From Epiperipatus broadwayi (taxonomy: Eukaryota; Onychophora; Udeonychophora; Euonychophora; Peripatidae), in assembly GCA_028023455.1 (NCBI GenBank), contig JAQFVV010000049.1, positions 7,803,647 to 7,867,646 on the forward strand: DNA of 64,000 nucleotides, given 5' to 3'. Shown here piece by piece: positions 11,526 to 22,508 of the stretch. The stretch's first letter is position 1, and the number at the start of each line of letters is the position of its first letter. The notes beneath the pieces are model-generated. The model had not been told where the DNA came from. It saw only the letters and a program-made list of their open reading frames with translations, and ran no database searches. The position numbers were made by a program, and so were the translations under genes.

Positions 11526-13370
11526 CATTTTATATTAAGTAAATTTAATAAGTTTTGTCCTCATTCAATGACATTAATCTATCCATTAGCAATAGTGCTA
11601 TTTAATGCACTTAAAATGATCCTGAAAAAATGTTATATAATATTTGTTTGATATTGAATATTTATATAATCATGTAACATATACCCAAAAATAAATATTT
11701 TATTTTATAAAATTTATACTGAAAGTATAGCATAAAAAATATATTTCTTTTAAAAATAAACTTTTTTTTTTCGTAAATCATTTGGAATGGGTTTTTTTAA
11801 GTTTATTTTAATGATAACAATTATTTACATCTTAATAAATGGTAGTAAAACATTGTAAGGTCAAAGATCTCAATTATTGAATGTTTACTTTTAGATTTTA
11901 AAACGTTTTATACAATATATAAAAAGAAAATATAAAGAAAGAAAGAAGGAAGATCATACTAAATATAACTATAGAAAAATTTATTTTTATATAAATATTA
12001 ATGTTTTTATAAAAACAGTACTTAAACAATTTTAATATTTTTACTATAATGTTCAAAATTAAGATTTAAGTTTTTTTTTTTATATTTAACTTTGAGTAAG
12101 GTTGTAATGCCCATTGTAGAACAAATGTCTCAAAGAAATTACTGTTTCAGTTTGTCAATTCATAGTTGGATAAAATTTTAAATCTTTCTAATCTTATTAT
12201 TCTTTAGATTAGAATATTAAATATGCATTTATTAATTAATAATTAAAAAATGAACAAGTTTATGGGATAATTACATAGATAAAAATTTCTAAGCTTGCTT
12301 GGAAAGTTTCAATTGCTTGAAAAGTTATCCACGTTCCAAATAGATTCAATATGCAAAGTATGTAAGCAGCAGATGGGTTATGCAAAGCATTCCACCAAGA
12401 AAATTATTTAAACTGTTACAGTTAGGTATAATTATAGAATTCTTTTGCTTACTAATAGCTAAAGCACATTTAAACAAAAAAAAACTACTTAAAATATCTA
12501 GTAATCCCTCAGTTTATTGTTTTAGCTGTTTTTTTCTTCTACTTGATTTTTTTATGTTAGCAATGTTATTCTGTATTAATATATATATATATTTTGATAG
12601 GCTAATAGATTGATGCCATCTTCCAAAAATTATGTCTGATATTCAGATAATTTAAAGTGAATATAACAATTATTTTCATAGTACCAGCAGGCAAAGCAAA
12701 AACATATAGAGGATACATTTTCGTCCAAGTTTGTGTTTTTTTTGTTAAGAAACTTTTATAAATGGAAAGCCTTAGCTTCTAAAGATTATAATCACATCAG
12801 CTTCAAAGCAAGTTCATCAAAAAAATACAATATATAATTAAAACACATGCTCTTCTTCTTAATAAATCTTGTTTTTAAAATAGAAGACTGTGTTTGTTGG
12901 TTATTGATTGAATTTATTAAAAAATATACAGTTGATCTATAACCACAAGCAGGTAATGAGCTTCATCCATGACTGAACATTCTAGATGCTCAAGTATATA
13001 GCACCTTCTAAAAGAGATAACATTATGTCTTTAAAAAAAAGTATTGCAAACTCATTCATACTTACAAAAATAATAATAAACTCGCTAAAACCACTTGAAT
13101 TTGAAACATGTTCCTAATCATAAAAAGCTAGTGCATTAACTACTTACTATTCATGATGTCCTTCAATTTATATTATGATTACTAATTTATTAATAATATT
13201 AGAGTATTTGTTAATGTAGATCATAAAGTATTTCCTATAATAATAATTTAACAAAAGTCAAGTGATATCAATTCTCCAAAGTAACATATACAATCTATAT
13301 AATATTTTATTCATTATCAATCAATAGTATTCTGTTCCATTGTCAGGTTGAGAAAATCATCCATTTCTAT
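11526..13370. other. No gene; AT-rich intergenic
   Basis: Homopolymer and AT-rich runs, small frames only. Nothing recognised. Confidence 0.6.
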
Positions 13371-13374
13371 ACTA

Positions 13375-14490
13375 TGTTCTCTTCATTGTTCAGCTTTTTA
13401 TTTCCATGTATCTTTCCCCATCTCATATATCATCCAGCAATGTCAATTTCTTTCTTCCTTTCTGCTTGTTCCACTCATTATTCTCTCCAAATCATTTTTC
13501 ATAAGATTCTTCTTTCTTTCTAATACATATTCAATCCAGCTTCTCTTTCTATCTCTCAACTTTCTCAACTAATCTTTTTTATTTTATTTATTATTTTCAA
13601 ATCTTTTTTTATTTCTCATTTTATTCATGCAACTAATTTTTTCAACTTTCTCCATGACCGCATCTCAGAGGTTTTCAATCTGTTTCTTTTTTTTTATTAT
13701 TACTTGTTGTCCACATTTCACAAACACATATCATTTAATTAATATTTTATTTATTTTTTTCTTCAAAGGTCCATAAAAATTTTTTTTTCTCTTAGTAAAG
13801 GCCTCCTTTGCTAATGCTATTCTTTTTTAACTTCATTTTCATTACTTCCACTCTCATTCAACCAACTACCTAAATATCAAAATCCATTTACCTCTTAAAC
13901 TATAGTATCATGGATTTCAACTTCTAGTCTTTTTGTATTTCTCCCTATCTATAATCAGTTGGTCTTCTCAACATTAATTTTCATTCCATACTCCATACAT
14001 TCTTTCTCCAATTTATTCAACATATTTTGAAGAATTTTTTCATACTCATCTATAATAAATCATATCATTTATAAATCTTATACATTTTATTATTTTGCTT
14101 TCAAAGTTTGCTATTCTACAGTCTAAATATTGCTTAATATGTCTTTTAAATAAATAATAACAACAAGTGATTTACTGCATCCTTAACTAACAACTCTTTC
14201 TATATTCACTTCTCCAGTCTAATTCTTATTCTTTGCCCAGTATATATATTCCAAATCAATCTTCTCTCTTTCCAAAATACTCCTTTATTTTTTTAAGATG
14301 GTCATAAGTTTATTTCAGATTAATCTATCAAATGCTTTTTTCAAATCCACAAAACATATACCAATTTATTTATCTTTTTCAATATATCTCTTTGAAATTG
14401 TTCTAACAATACCAATAACATCTCTTGTACTTTTTCTCTCTGAGAACTAATCTGTTTCCCTCCAATATAAGAAAAACACTTATCTGTAAC
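13375..14490 (-). pseudogene. Decayed LINE reverse transcriptase (not the RTE copy)
   Basis: Read on the minus strand, fragments of a non-LTR reverse transcriptase appear in order. Near 14345 is motif A, VDLKKAFD-like (here WI*KKHLID across frames). Near 14090 is a FINDMI remnant of the FADD box. Then come a run close to LQNMLNKLEKECMEYGMK and INVEKT (about 14040-13965), FxYLGSWLNESGSNE (about 13880) and KKRIALAKEAFTKRKN (about 13830-13790). C-terminal basic sequence with RKRSWIEYVL lies at about 13530. Frameshifts and stops are frequent, so this is an old fossil. The YLGSWLNE block is unlike the 53-kb RTE ([10 protein letters not shown]), so it is another LINE lineage. The plus-strand pyrimidine richness of the region is the complement of this coding strand. 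Confidence 0.72.
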
Positions 14491-14499
14491 CTTCAGGTT

Positions 14500-16700
14500 A
14501 TTTGAAGTTTTTCATTTAAGTTTAGCCTTATCTGTTTTATGATTAATTTAATAACTTAGATGCACAACTAAAAATAATTTTCTTTTGTTTGTAAGTTAAA
14601 AATATGGATAAATGGAGGCATGGTTAGGGGAAGTATAAACTAGAATGGTTTCATTTGATATGCTGATGAAATTAATCAATCTCTGCAGGACTTATGTTTT
14701 GAACGTAATCATCCTTGTTCAGTGGCGTTTGAAAAGGCTAATTATACATAAAACATGGCAACTTCATTTCTATTTAAATATCACTAATAATATTTATTTG
14801 GTGTTAAAGTCTGAATCTTTAATAAAAGCCCACTTTACCAAGATATATACGTATAATGTAGGTCATAAAACTCATTATTTACAAACCCTATATACGATTA
14901 CATTCGATATTTAAATATGCAATAAAAAATAACTGCACTGTAAATAATGTAATAAATGAAGCGTTATCAAATCTTTAAAGTGTCGTCTATAAATTATATA
15001 CTATTTTATCCAGTGTTTCATTGATGACAAAATCGATCATATTTATTTAAAAGTTTGGTTTTTATTATTATTACTTTTTTACATATATTTATCTCATTAT
15101 TTTAACACACGTTTTATAGTTTTATCATTTAAAAATTTCAAAACCTCATTATTAAAAAAGGATGAATAATTGACTTTAGAGAAAATGGCAAAGTTAAATT
15201 TAGAAAGAATATTTATAAAGAGTAAGGCTTATTTAAATAATTTTTTTTTTGTCTTTTGCAGAAAACTCAAGTCTATACGAATCTTCTCTAACAAATTCTC
15301 AAGAGGGGTAGGATTCTATGAAATAATTCATTCTGTCTGCAAGAGAAATGTGAGCAAAATTTTCTAATTATATAAGAATATCATTAATAAATTATATTCT
15401 AATTTTTTTAAAAGACAAAAAAAAAAATTTACAGTTACTTTTAGATTAAAATTTGAACAGTATAGGCAAAAAAAAAAGTATTTCTTAAAATTATATTTAA
15501 AAAGTTACAAACATACCGTATGTGCAATTATATATCAATATGTGGCTGGAAAAATCTGTAAATGTTTAAAGTTATTTATTTTATAAGTTTGTGCTTAGAA
15601 ATAAAATTAAAACTTTTTTTAATTTAAATTGGTAAATTTAAAGTTTAGTAATCTTTGAATGTTCAATAATAAAACAAACAGTCTGTACCTTCACACTAAA
15701 TGTGTTTTGATTAATATTGTTAGCTTCATTAGATATGATAGAGGTCAAAACGTCTGTCTTCTAAATTAGAGATCTCCAAACTTTTTTGAAAAACATTCAC
15801 AAAAACTACTTTCTAATAAGTTAGCTAAAGAAAATGATTTTTTTTAAAAAAGTATCCATGACTCAAAACTGAAAAAGAACTTACACAACAATATCAATAC
15901 ATTTTTAATGTGTTATTTATATGCTTCTAAAAACAGTTAGTTATCTTCACCTTACTCAAACTTATCGAAGATGATTCCTAAATAGGATAAAGATAATTGA
16001 TACTGGAGACATATAGAGTAACATATAAAAATCAAGTAATATTATTGTTGGATTTCATCTTTCTAGACAATGAATCTAAAATGACTATAGTTGTTGAGAT
16101 TTCTAAAATATATAGTAACTGACCTGATACTTGATTTATATAGCAATGCAAGGGAATTGTTCTGGGTTTAAAACTTTAGGTCTTTGTTTAATTTCATGAT
16201 GTTAGCTTGAATAAGTATAAAGAAATAAAAAGTGGCTACTAAATATTTATGTGCAGTCGTTGCAGCTTTAAATTCTAATCTTCAATGATTATTCTAAAGA
16301 TCCTAATTGGATAGGAGATGGAGATTTTATAACTCTATAACCTCGGTCTTCATTCATTTTTCAAGCTTACATTAGATGTCTTTAAAGTTGGGTGAACCAA
16401 CTAAATTGTAATCAGTTTACTTACTGTACATTTTTATTAAATAAATTTTTAAATATTCATAATATATTAGAAAAAACTTATTTAAACTAGTTGTCATATT
16501 GAAATTATATTATTCAAATCTCATTGCAATTTCCTTAAATATGACTCTATACATTTATTGTTGTAGTTATGTAAGTAATAGCTTAGTGATTCTAATTATT
16601 CTGTATCTATTATTTAATTAATGTTATGATAGATAACTAGAATTTAAATTTAATAATTATTTTAATAATAAATTGCAAACAAAATTTCTATATGTCTTTA
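14500..16700. other. No gene; AT-rich, one splice-acceptor-like site
   Basis: No family matches. At 15240-15262 a pyrimidine tract ends in TTTTGCAG, a textbook 3' splice-site shape, followed by a 34-codon open frame to a stop at 15367. No protein family is recognisable, so I leave it unassigned. Confidence 0.5.
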
Positions 16701-16708
16701 ATTATCTA

Positions 16709-17536
16709 TGAGGGAGTACCCAAAATAACCAGAATTGTTCATTTGAGAGTGAATGTGTTGTAGTACATATTTCCATCATTAAATGCCACTTGTGGAGACC
16801 CCTTGCATTAATCTGCTGTCATCATTAAGTGAATTTGTAAGGCTGCAGAGTAAATGGTTTCATTAAGTATGCCTCACTTATTGTTAATGTTTATAATAAC
16901 TCAATGCTTGAGTTAGTTTACAATAAAGCTTTTCTGGTGAAACACAAGTTTATGAATGGTTTAATGGAAGTGCCAAATTTACCACATCCCAAAAAAGCTT
17001 AGTGAGTGAAGTCCAACATCAAGACAATTTTTTTGTTTGTTTACACAAACAACATTGTTTATTCATAATTTATTTGTAATGAAAAGGCATTTTATTTACA
17101 AGTTCTGAAATGTTTGCATAAAGTAGTAAAAGGAAAACATCACAATTTGTGGTAAAGTGGAGAGTACAAACTTCACCAGGACAATACACCAGTGTACAAA
17201 ACCTTGAGTATGAAACTATTTATTATTAAAAACATTATGATCGAGTTTATATGTCAGCCATATTCATCTGATCTCACTCCATGCAATTTTTTTTGTTCCC
17301 TGAATGATAAAATACTTTTTAAAAAAAATATTGTGTAAACTTAGAAATAGTGATAAAAACAATGAATGCATTAAAAGACATCACGTTGCAAGAGTTCATA
17401 ACTACTTTGAAAAGTGGGAAATGCATTTAGTCCACTGCATTGCATCAAATGGACAGAAGAAGATTCAATTTGTAACACCTAAATATAAAATCATATTTTT
17501 ATTACAAAATTCCAGTTATTGTTTGGCTGTATGCCT
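16709..17536 (+). mobile_element. Mariner-type DNA transposon fossil, internally deleted
   Basis: The left end TGAGGGAGTACCCAAAATAA has the mariner-type terminal repeat shape, next to TA at 16707. A degenerate inverted copy (AATTCCAGTTATTGTTTGG) lies at 17506-17525. Coding remnants are in order: an HTH-like stretch SGETQVYEWFNGSAKF (about 16934-16980), HQDNTPVYKTLSMKLF (about 17178-17225), then the strongly diagnostic QPYSSDLTPCNFF (about 17255-17295), equivalent to the PPYSPDLAPCDFFLFP block around the second catalytic aspartate, and EKWEMHLVHCIASNG near the C-terminus. Length is about 830 bp against about 1.3 kb for an intact mariner; the middle is missing. Many stops. Confidence 0.75.
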
Positions 17537-17639
17537 AAAAATTTCAACATTTTTCTTCAATATTTTATTTTATTATGTCCATAGTGAAAAAAAGATACAA
17601 ACAAGAAATTGTATAACAAAACATTTGTCTGATGCACAA

Positions 17640-17945
17640 ACTGCAATTCTTCTGAACTTTATATTTGAATTGTGCAAACCACTAAAACACAAAATTAGAG
17701 AGGCATTCCGCATAACCAAGGACCCCAAGGCCATGAATAGAAGGGAAGCCTTCTTTGCTCTTTCCTGGAAATGGCAGCTGTAAGGAATTTGCATTAATTT
17801 GCATAAAACACTTAACAAAACATAATTTTTACTGACTATTAGTAACTATGATTATGAGAGCAAAGTCTCTTGAAAGCGCTTAGCTAAATTTAAATTGCAT
17901 TTTTAATTCGAAGATCGGACTAGCTTCATTGTCTGTGCATTATGC
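17640..17945 (+). pseudogene. Penelope-like element 3' end
   Basis: The frame ending at 17783 carries KIREAFRITKDPKAMNRREA then ALSWKWQL, homologous to the C-terminus of the 3.6-4.2 kb protein including the NRREA glutamate. The 3' UTR shares TTTGCATTAATTTGCATAAA and the ATTATGAGAGCAAAGTCTCT hairpin followed by TGAAAGCGC. Upstream coding sequence belongs to the mariner fossil, not to this element, so the 159-codon frame 17304-17783 is a fusion of two unrelated relics. Confidence 0.7.
17846..17886 (+). ncRNA. Degenerate hammerhead-like motif, third copy
   Basis: GAGAG(CAAAGT)CTCTT hairpin, then GAAA, stem III GC/GC with loop GCTTA, then UA. The loop differs from the 3.4 and 4.2 kb copies while the stems are kept. 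The upstream box is CTATGAT, not CTGATGA. Confidence 0.25.
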
Positions 17946-18790
17946 ACATATATGTACTGTAAAAATAATGAATAAAGAGATTAGGAATTACTTATAATTA
18001 GACAAGATTTAACTATAAATAGTTCATCTTGATGTTAGAATTATTTAGTTTATCAAAAAAACTCCTATTATGCATTAGAGAAAACTTTATTTACAATAAT
18101 AATATTTATATTATTTTCATGAAAAATTTGAAATATATAAAAAATTTAGAATATAAAAATAATTATTTTTTGTATATGTTTTAATTGTTTTTTAATTTTA
18201 TCTCATGTATACATATATGCATAAAACTTTTTTTCTAAGAAATGACTTACATAAAATCTTCTTGGAGACAGGTATGGCTCTCAAGTCATACTTTGGAAAT
18301 TCTGATTATGCATAAACATAGAAGCAACTTATTATTAATGATTAATTTAATTGGGATATATTTTATTTTTAAAATATAAAGGTTATTACATGAAATTATA
18401 ATTTGTATTAAAATTAAATAAATTATGTAATATTTACCATTTTGGCAAAAGTGGCAATTAGAGACCAATTTTTAGTGATCTTATAAAAAATAAACAAATG
18501 GAGGGTCACTTCCTAGATCATGTGACAGAGTTGAGCTATTTTTAATCTCTTAAGCCTACTATTGAACTAAAGCAAGCAGAGAATACATATTTATTCTACT
18601 GTTATAAATGTTAATTTAATTAATAATAATTGACATATAGTTTTAATAAATGAATAGAGATTAATTATAATAAATAACAGAAGTGTACTTTCATATTCTG
18701 TAATACTATATTTAAAGTTTACTATAGTTCGGACATAAACAACTACTCCTATAACATAAAAATAGTCTGTGTTCTTATACTGTGCCTATG
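17946..18790. other. No gene; AT-rich intergenic
   Basis: Nothing recognised beyond AT-rich runs. Confidence 0.6.
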
Positions 18791-18791
18791 A

Positions 18792-18899
18792 GCATTGGTG
18801 GTCGAGAGGTCAGAGCGACTGCCTTGCACTTGCAGGCAGTTGCCCGGGTTGAGGGTTCGCGTCCTGGCCGAAGGTATGACACTTTAAAAAAAAAAAAAA
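18792..18899 (+). mobile_element. tRNA-derived SINE
   Basis: Box A TGGTCGAGAGG (18799-18809) and box B GGTTCGCGTCC (18854-18864), spaced 44 bp apart, then CCGAAGGTATGACACTTT and an A14 tail. Same subfamily as the 11.4-kb copy, with an 8-base insertion before box B. I could not find a convincing target duplication. Confidence 0.85.
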
Positions 18900-19576
18900 C
18901 TTTCAGATGGTTTTCCATTACTTGCCTGTATCTGCTTTTGAGCTAAGATTTTAATATGTATGTATACTAACATTTTCCATTTTAACACATATCATGTAAA
19001 TAAAGATATTTGAAAAAGATAAATTGAAAATTGTTGGACTAGCATAAAATGCATTTTGTGGACCATTTATTTTTTTAAGATATTTTTATTCAGGTAATTA
19101 AAAAATATATAGTGAAATGGGAAGTTATTGATATATTTATGATTTTAAATATATAAAAAATAAAGAATGGAATTGAATTATTTTATATGCTTATGTTTAA
19201 TAATAATAGATATACTAACTTTTAAAGTTTAAGTGTATATCTGGGCTAAAAGTAAATTTTAACTTAGTATACAATTATTAATAAATATTAAAGTTTTTAC
19301 ATAGGAAGAATATATTATAATTGTGAGTGTAGAAAATTTAGTATCCTTAGATTAAACAATAAAATAATAATAATCAATAATAGTACTAACATATTCACAG
19401 TTTAATGTACAAGCACTAAACCTTTTCACAATTTTAATGAAATATATCTTTGTAGATAAACATATCAATCTTATTAATAATTATTTATTAGGCTATAAAT
19501 CATTAGACATATATGTATATTCAGAAATATTACCAAATTTATCACTTCCTTTATTTTGGAGTTATATCTTATATAA
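18900..19576. other. No gene; AT-rich intergenic
   Basis: No supported feature. Confidence 0.6.
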
Positions 19577-19779
19577 ATGCAATTTATCCAGTCTACTTTG
19601 AACACTTTTTAGCAAAAACATTTTATTGTACATATATGCATACACAATCTTATGTTTCAATTGTCCTGCAGTTTTCTTCAGAGCCACTTAGGACAGTTAA
19701 AATGTAAAAATGTCTATGCATGTACAATAAAAGGTTTTGGCTAAAAAGTGTTCAAAATAGAGTGGATATATTGCATACA
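19577..19779. repeat. Palindromic MITE-like element, about 200 bp
   Basis: Left arm (about 19577-19630, with TTGAACACTTTTTAGCAAAA) and right arm (about 19712-19779, with TTTTGGCTAAAAAGTGTTCAA) are inverted copies over about 55 bp with few mismatches, around a loop of about 85 bp. Because of the symmetry both strands encode the same short peptide (YFEHFLAKTFYCT), a by-product and not a gene. Confidence 0.7.
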
Positions 19780-20794
19780 TGTACATTCTTGGTAGTATAT
19801 TAACACCTCTTTTTATATTTAAAAAATTTCTATCACACTTCAAACACATGAATAAATGCATTATAACACTCTCTAGCATAACAAATAATTATTAATAACA
19901 TTGATATATTGTTTTTTTTTTAAAAGGTGTCTGCCAGCATTAAGATTGTGTTGGAATTAATGCTTGTACATTAAATCATGACAAAATGTAATAGGTAAGT
20001 AAATAAGGATAATGAAGCTGTTTGAATATGATAATTTGGATGAAACTAGTTTTGGAAAAGTGCACATTGTAAAATATTTGCCTTTTCTAATATCATTATT
20101 TGTTTGATGTATTATAGTGATAAATAAATATTTTCAAATATAAGTATGGATAGCAAGCAATGGTGAACTATCTACAAAGGGTTTCCATTTAGTTGAAATG
20201 TTTTTCCTTCTCAAATTAATTTCAACATTTAGTTTGCTACATCATCTTTAACTATGAGAACTTATTCACCCCCACTCTTTAATTATAATAGCATTCTTTT
20301 ATTAATTTGTTGATTGTAAATATATGCAATTAATAATGAATTTCAGAGTTTGATTACTTTTGGGCAGAAGTTAATCATCCTATGCATCTTTTTGACTTGG
20401 ATACTGTGTAATCTACTCTTATTTTCAAATTCTTGTCCAGTTTAAAACAAAACAAAAATTTCATAATAACTCATATTTCTCAACTATATCTATCTATTCA
20501 AGAAAACCATAAATATTTTACTTTTATATAAACAACTTTACTAAGTTTAGAGATTTATGTTTACTGATTAAGACACTAGTTTTCCATTTTAATGATTTGC
20601 TTTAATTAGAGAATTCTTTTAGACAGTTAAAACTTTTCCAAAAAAGCTTACTTTTTTTTTTTAGATATCATATCTATAATTAATCCATATATTCAACCAT
20701 TATTGGTTAGTAAAGAAAATTTCAAGACAACTAAATTATGTTAGTTAAATATATGTATATTGTCTATGCTAAACTTCTGTATAATTAAATGAAC
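19780..20794. other. No gene; AT-rich intergenic
   Basis: Nothing recognised. Confidence 0.6.
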
Positions 20795-21180
20795 ATATTA
20801 AGGTCCTATGCATGAGGGGCAGACTGACTTAAGGTCAACATGGGTATGCCAATAATATTGGCATCAACAAGGACTTTGAGCATTCCACCCTTGGATTTTC
20901 ATGAAATGAATGGCCGAAGAATTGGAGAGTGGAGAATATTGAAGTTTATCCATCAAATTTTGAATATTTGCTATCTTAATATAAACTGAGCACTGATTGT
21001 ATATATGTGTGGGAGATTGTGATCTGGAGCAACTGGTGAGTGCTGGTTCAGCATAAAATATGTATATTAGAGAATCATGTGTCTTTTTCACATGTATATG
21101 GTCATGTGTATCAATTGTATAAGATAGATTGGATAGATGTAGGAGCATGAAAGTCTGAGTTTAAGTCACTTATAATAAAA
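20795..21180 (-). repeat. Foldback family, single unit (FB-4)
   Basis: Full-length unit in reverse orientation, from AAGGTCCTATGCATGAGGGG to GAAAGTCTGAGTTTAAGT. It keeps the same internal words (GAAGAATTGGAGAGTGGAGA, GATCTGGAGCAACTGGTGAG, GTATATGGTCATGTGTATC). The 94-codon minus frame over it is not a gene. Confidence 0.75.
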
Positions 21181-22442
21181 TTGTTAGATGAATTTTATAT
21201 GTACTTAAAATAAAAATTATGAAAAATAATGCAAACTTCTCCACTGCTGATGGGCTGGAGGCATATATTTATTATAGCTATAGTTTATTTTACTTCATTA
21301 TTTAACTTTCTAAAAAAAACTTTATATACTATTGAACTCTTTATGGTGCATCTGTCTAATTCAGACCAATTATATTTGAAAATTTCTACAGGACACAATG
21401 TGCCTGACTTACTGACCATTATTTTTTTAATAAATGGTTATCTAGATATTTTAGATAGAGGGTAAAGCAAGATAAAATGTGGTTCAAACTTCATTTCTTA
21501 TCATTTAGTAAGACCTTTTCCTTTCCATTTCTCTACAGAACCTTTTAAAGAGGTCTTTGCCTGCATTTTGTGCTATTTAAAGAGGACTGTTTTACTTTAT
21601 ATATATACATTTTAACACAACTTTACACCTTTCATAATTTATATTTATTGTTATTACTTAATAATTATAAGTAAAATGGAAATAATAAATGACCTGATAA
21701 TACATGATAAAACATTAACAACTTTCTAGCTGTTACAAACGTCAAAGGTCAGACAGCTACTATTTGAAGCTTTCCTTGCCTCTTTTGGGGATTTCTCTTT
21801 TGACGTTAAAGCTTACAAATTGAAATGAGAGCTTTGGAGTAGACTATAAGAGAATAAAGATTGTCACAGACTTTATTCTATAAAATGAGACATGTGGTCA
21901 ATTTGTTTTGACAGTTTGTGCGTAGAAATAGAATTAAAGACTTTTTTTATTATTATTATTTTAAAAAATTGCTGAGGTTGTTTTAAGAGAATGAAGTTCG
22001 ATTGCTTTTATGTGCATTGCCTTGAGTCAAAAAACATTTGCAAATTGCTAGTCAAAAGCAAAAGCTTAAAGGTTCAATATTTTGTTTCAGTTGCATTTAA
22101 ATATTAGTTCTCTCAAGGGCTTTTATTATTATTATATATATATTAAACATTCTAAATATTTGTTGGATGTGTTTATTTTTAGAATTAGTTAGAAATACAT
22201 AATAACATTTCATACTCATTTATAATTCCAAAAACATTTCAACATATAATAGTTAGTCTTCATTTTTAATTGTTATCGATCCATTGCAAAATAAATATCT
22301 CATTGATTTTACTTCTTTATTTTCAATTGCATTCTAATATACTTTTTATATAACTAACACATCTTACATGTAGTCCTTTTTTAGGTCTTTTTAACATTTT
22401 TTCTAATAATAATAATGTTTAAAGTATATAATGTGTAATAGG

Positions 22443-22508
22443 CTCATAATGTAATGGTTAATGCATTCATTTGCCTTTAATGTAATGGAGTTTGAATGCA
22501 GACTAACT
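22443..22508 (+). repeat. Possible old tRNA-derived SINE head
   Basis: TAATGTAATGG is one mismatch from the box A consensus. About 30 bases further, AGTTTGAATGC resembles box B with three mismatches. The starting GGCTCAT and the spacing are tRNA-like, but the stems no longer pair well and no tail is visible. Confidence 0.3.

Noticed and set aside
17304-17783. 159-codon hypothetical protein
   Set aside because: A chance fusion of the mariner C-terminal relic with a Penelope C-terminal relic.
20864-21148. 94-codon minus-strand frame and the similar 4910-5104 plus frame
   Set aside because: Both are readings of the non-coding foldback unit; their similarity reflects the repeat, not a protein.
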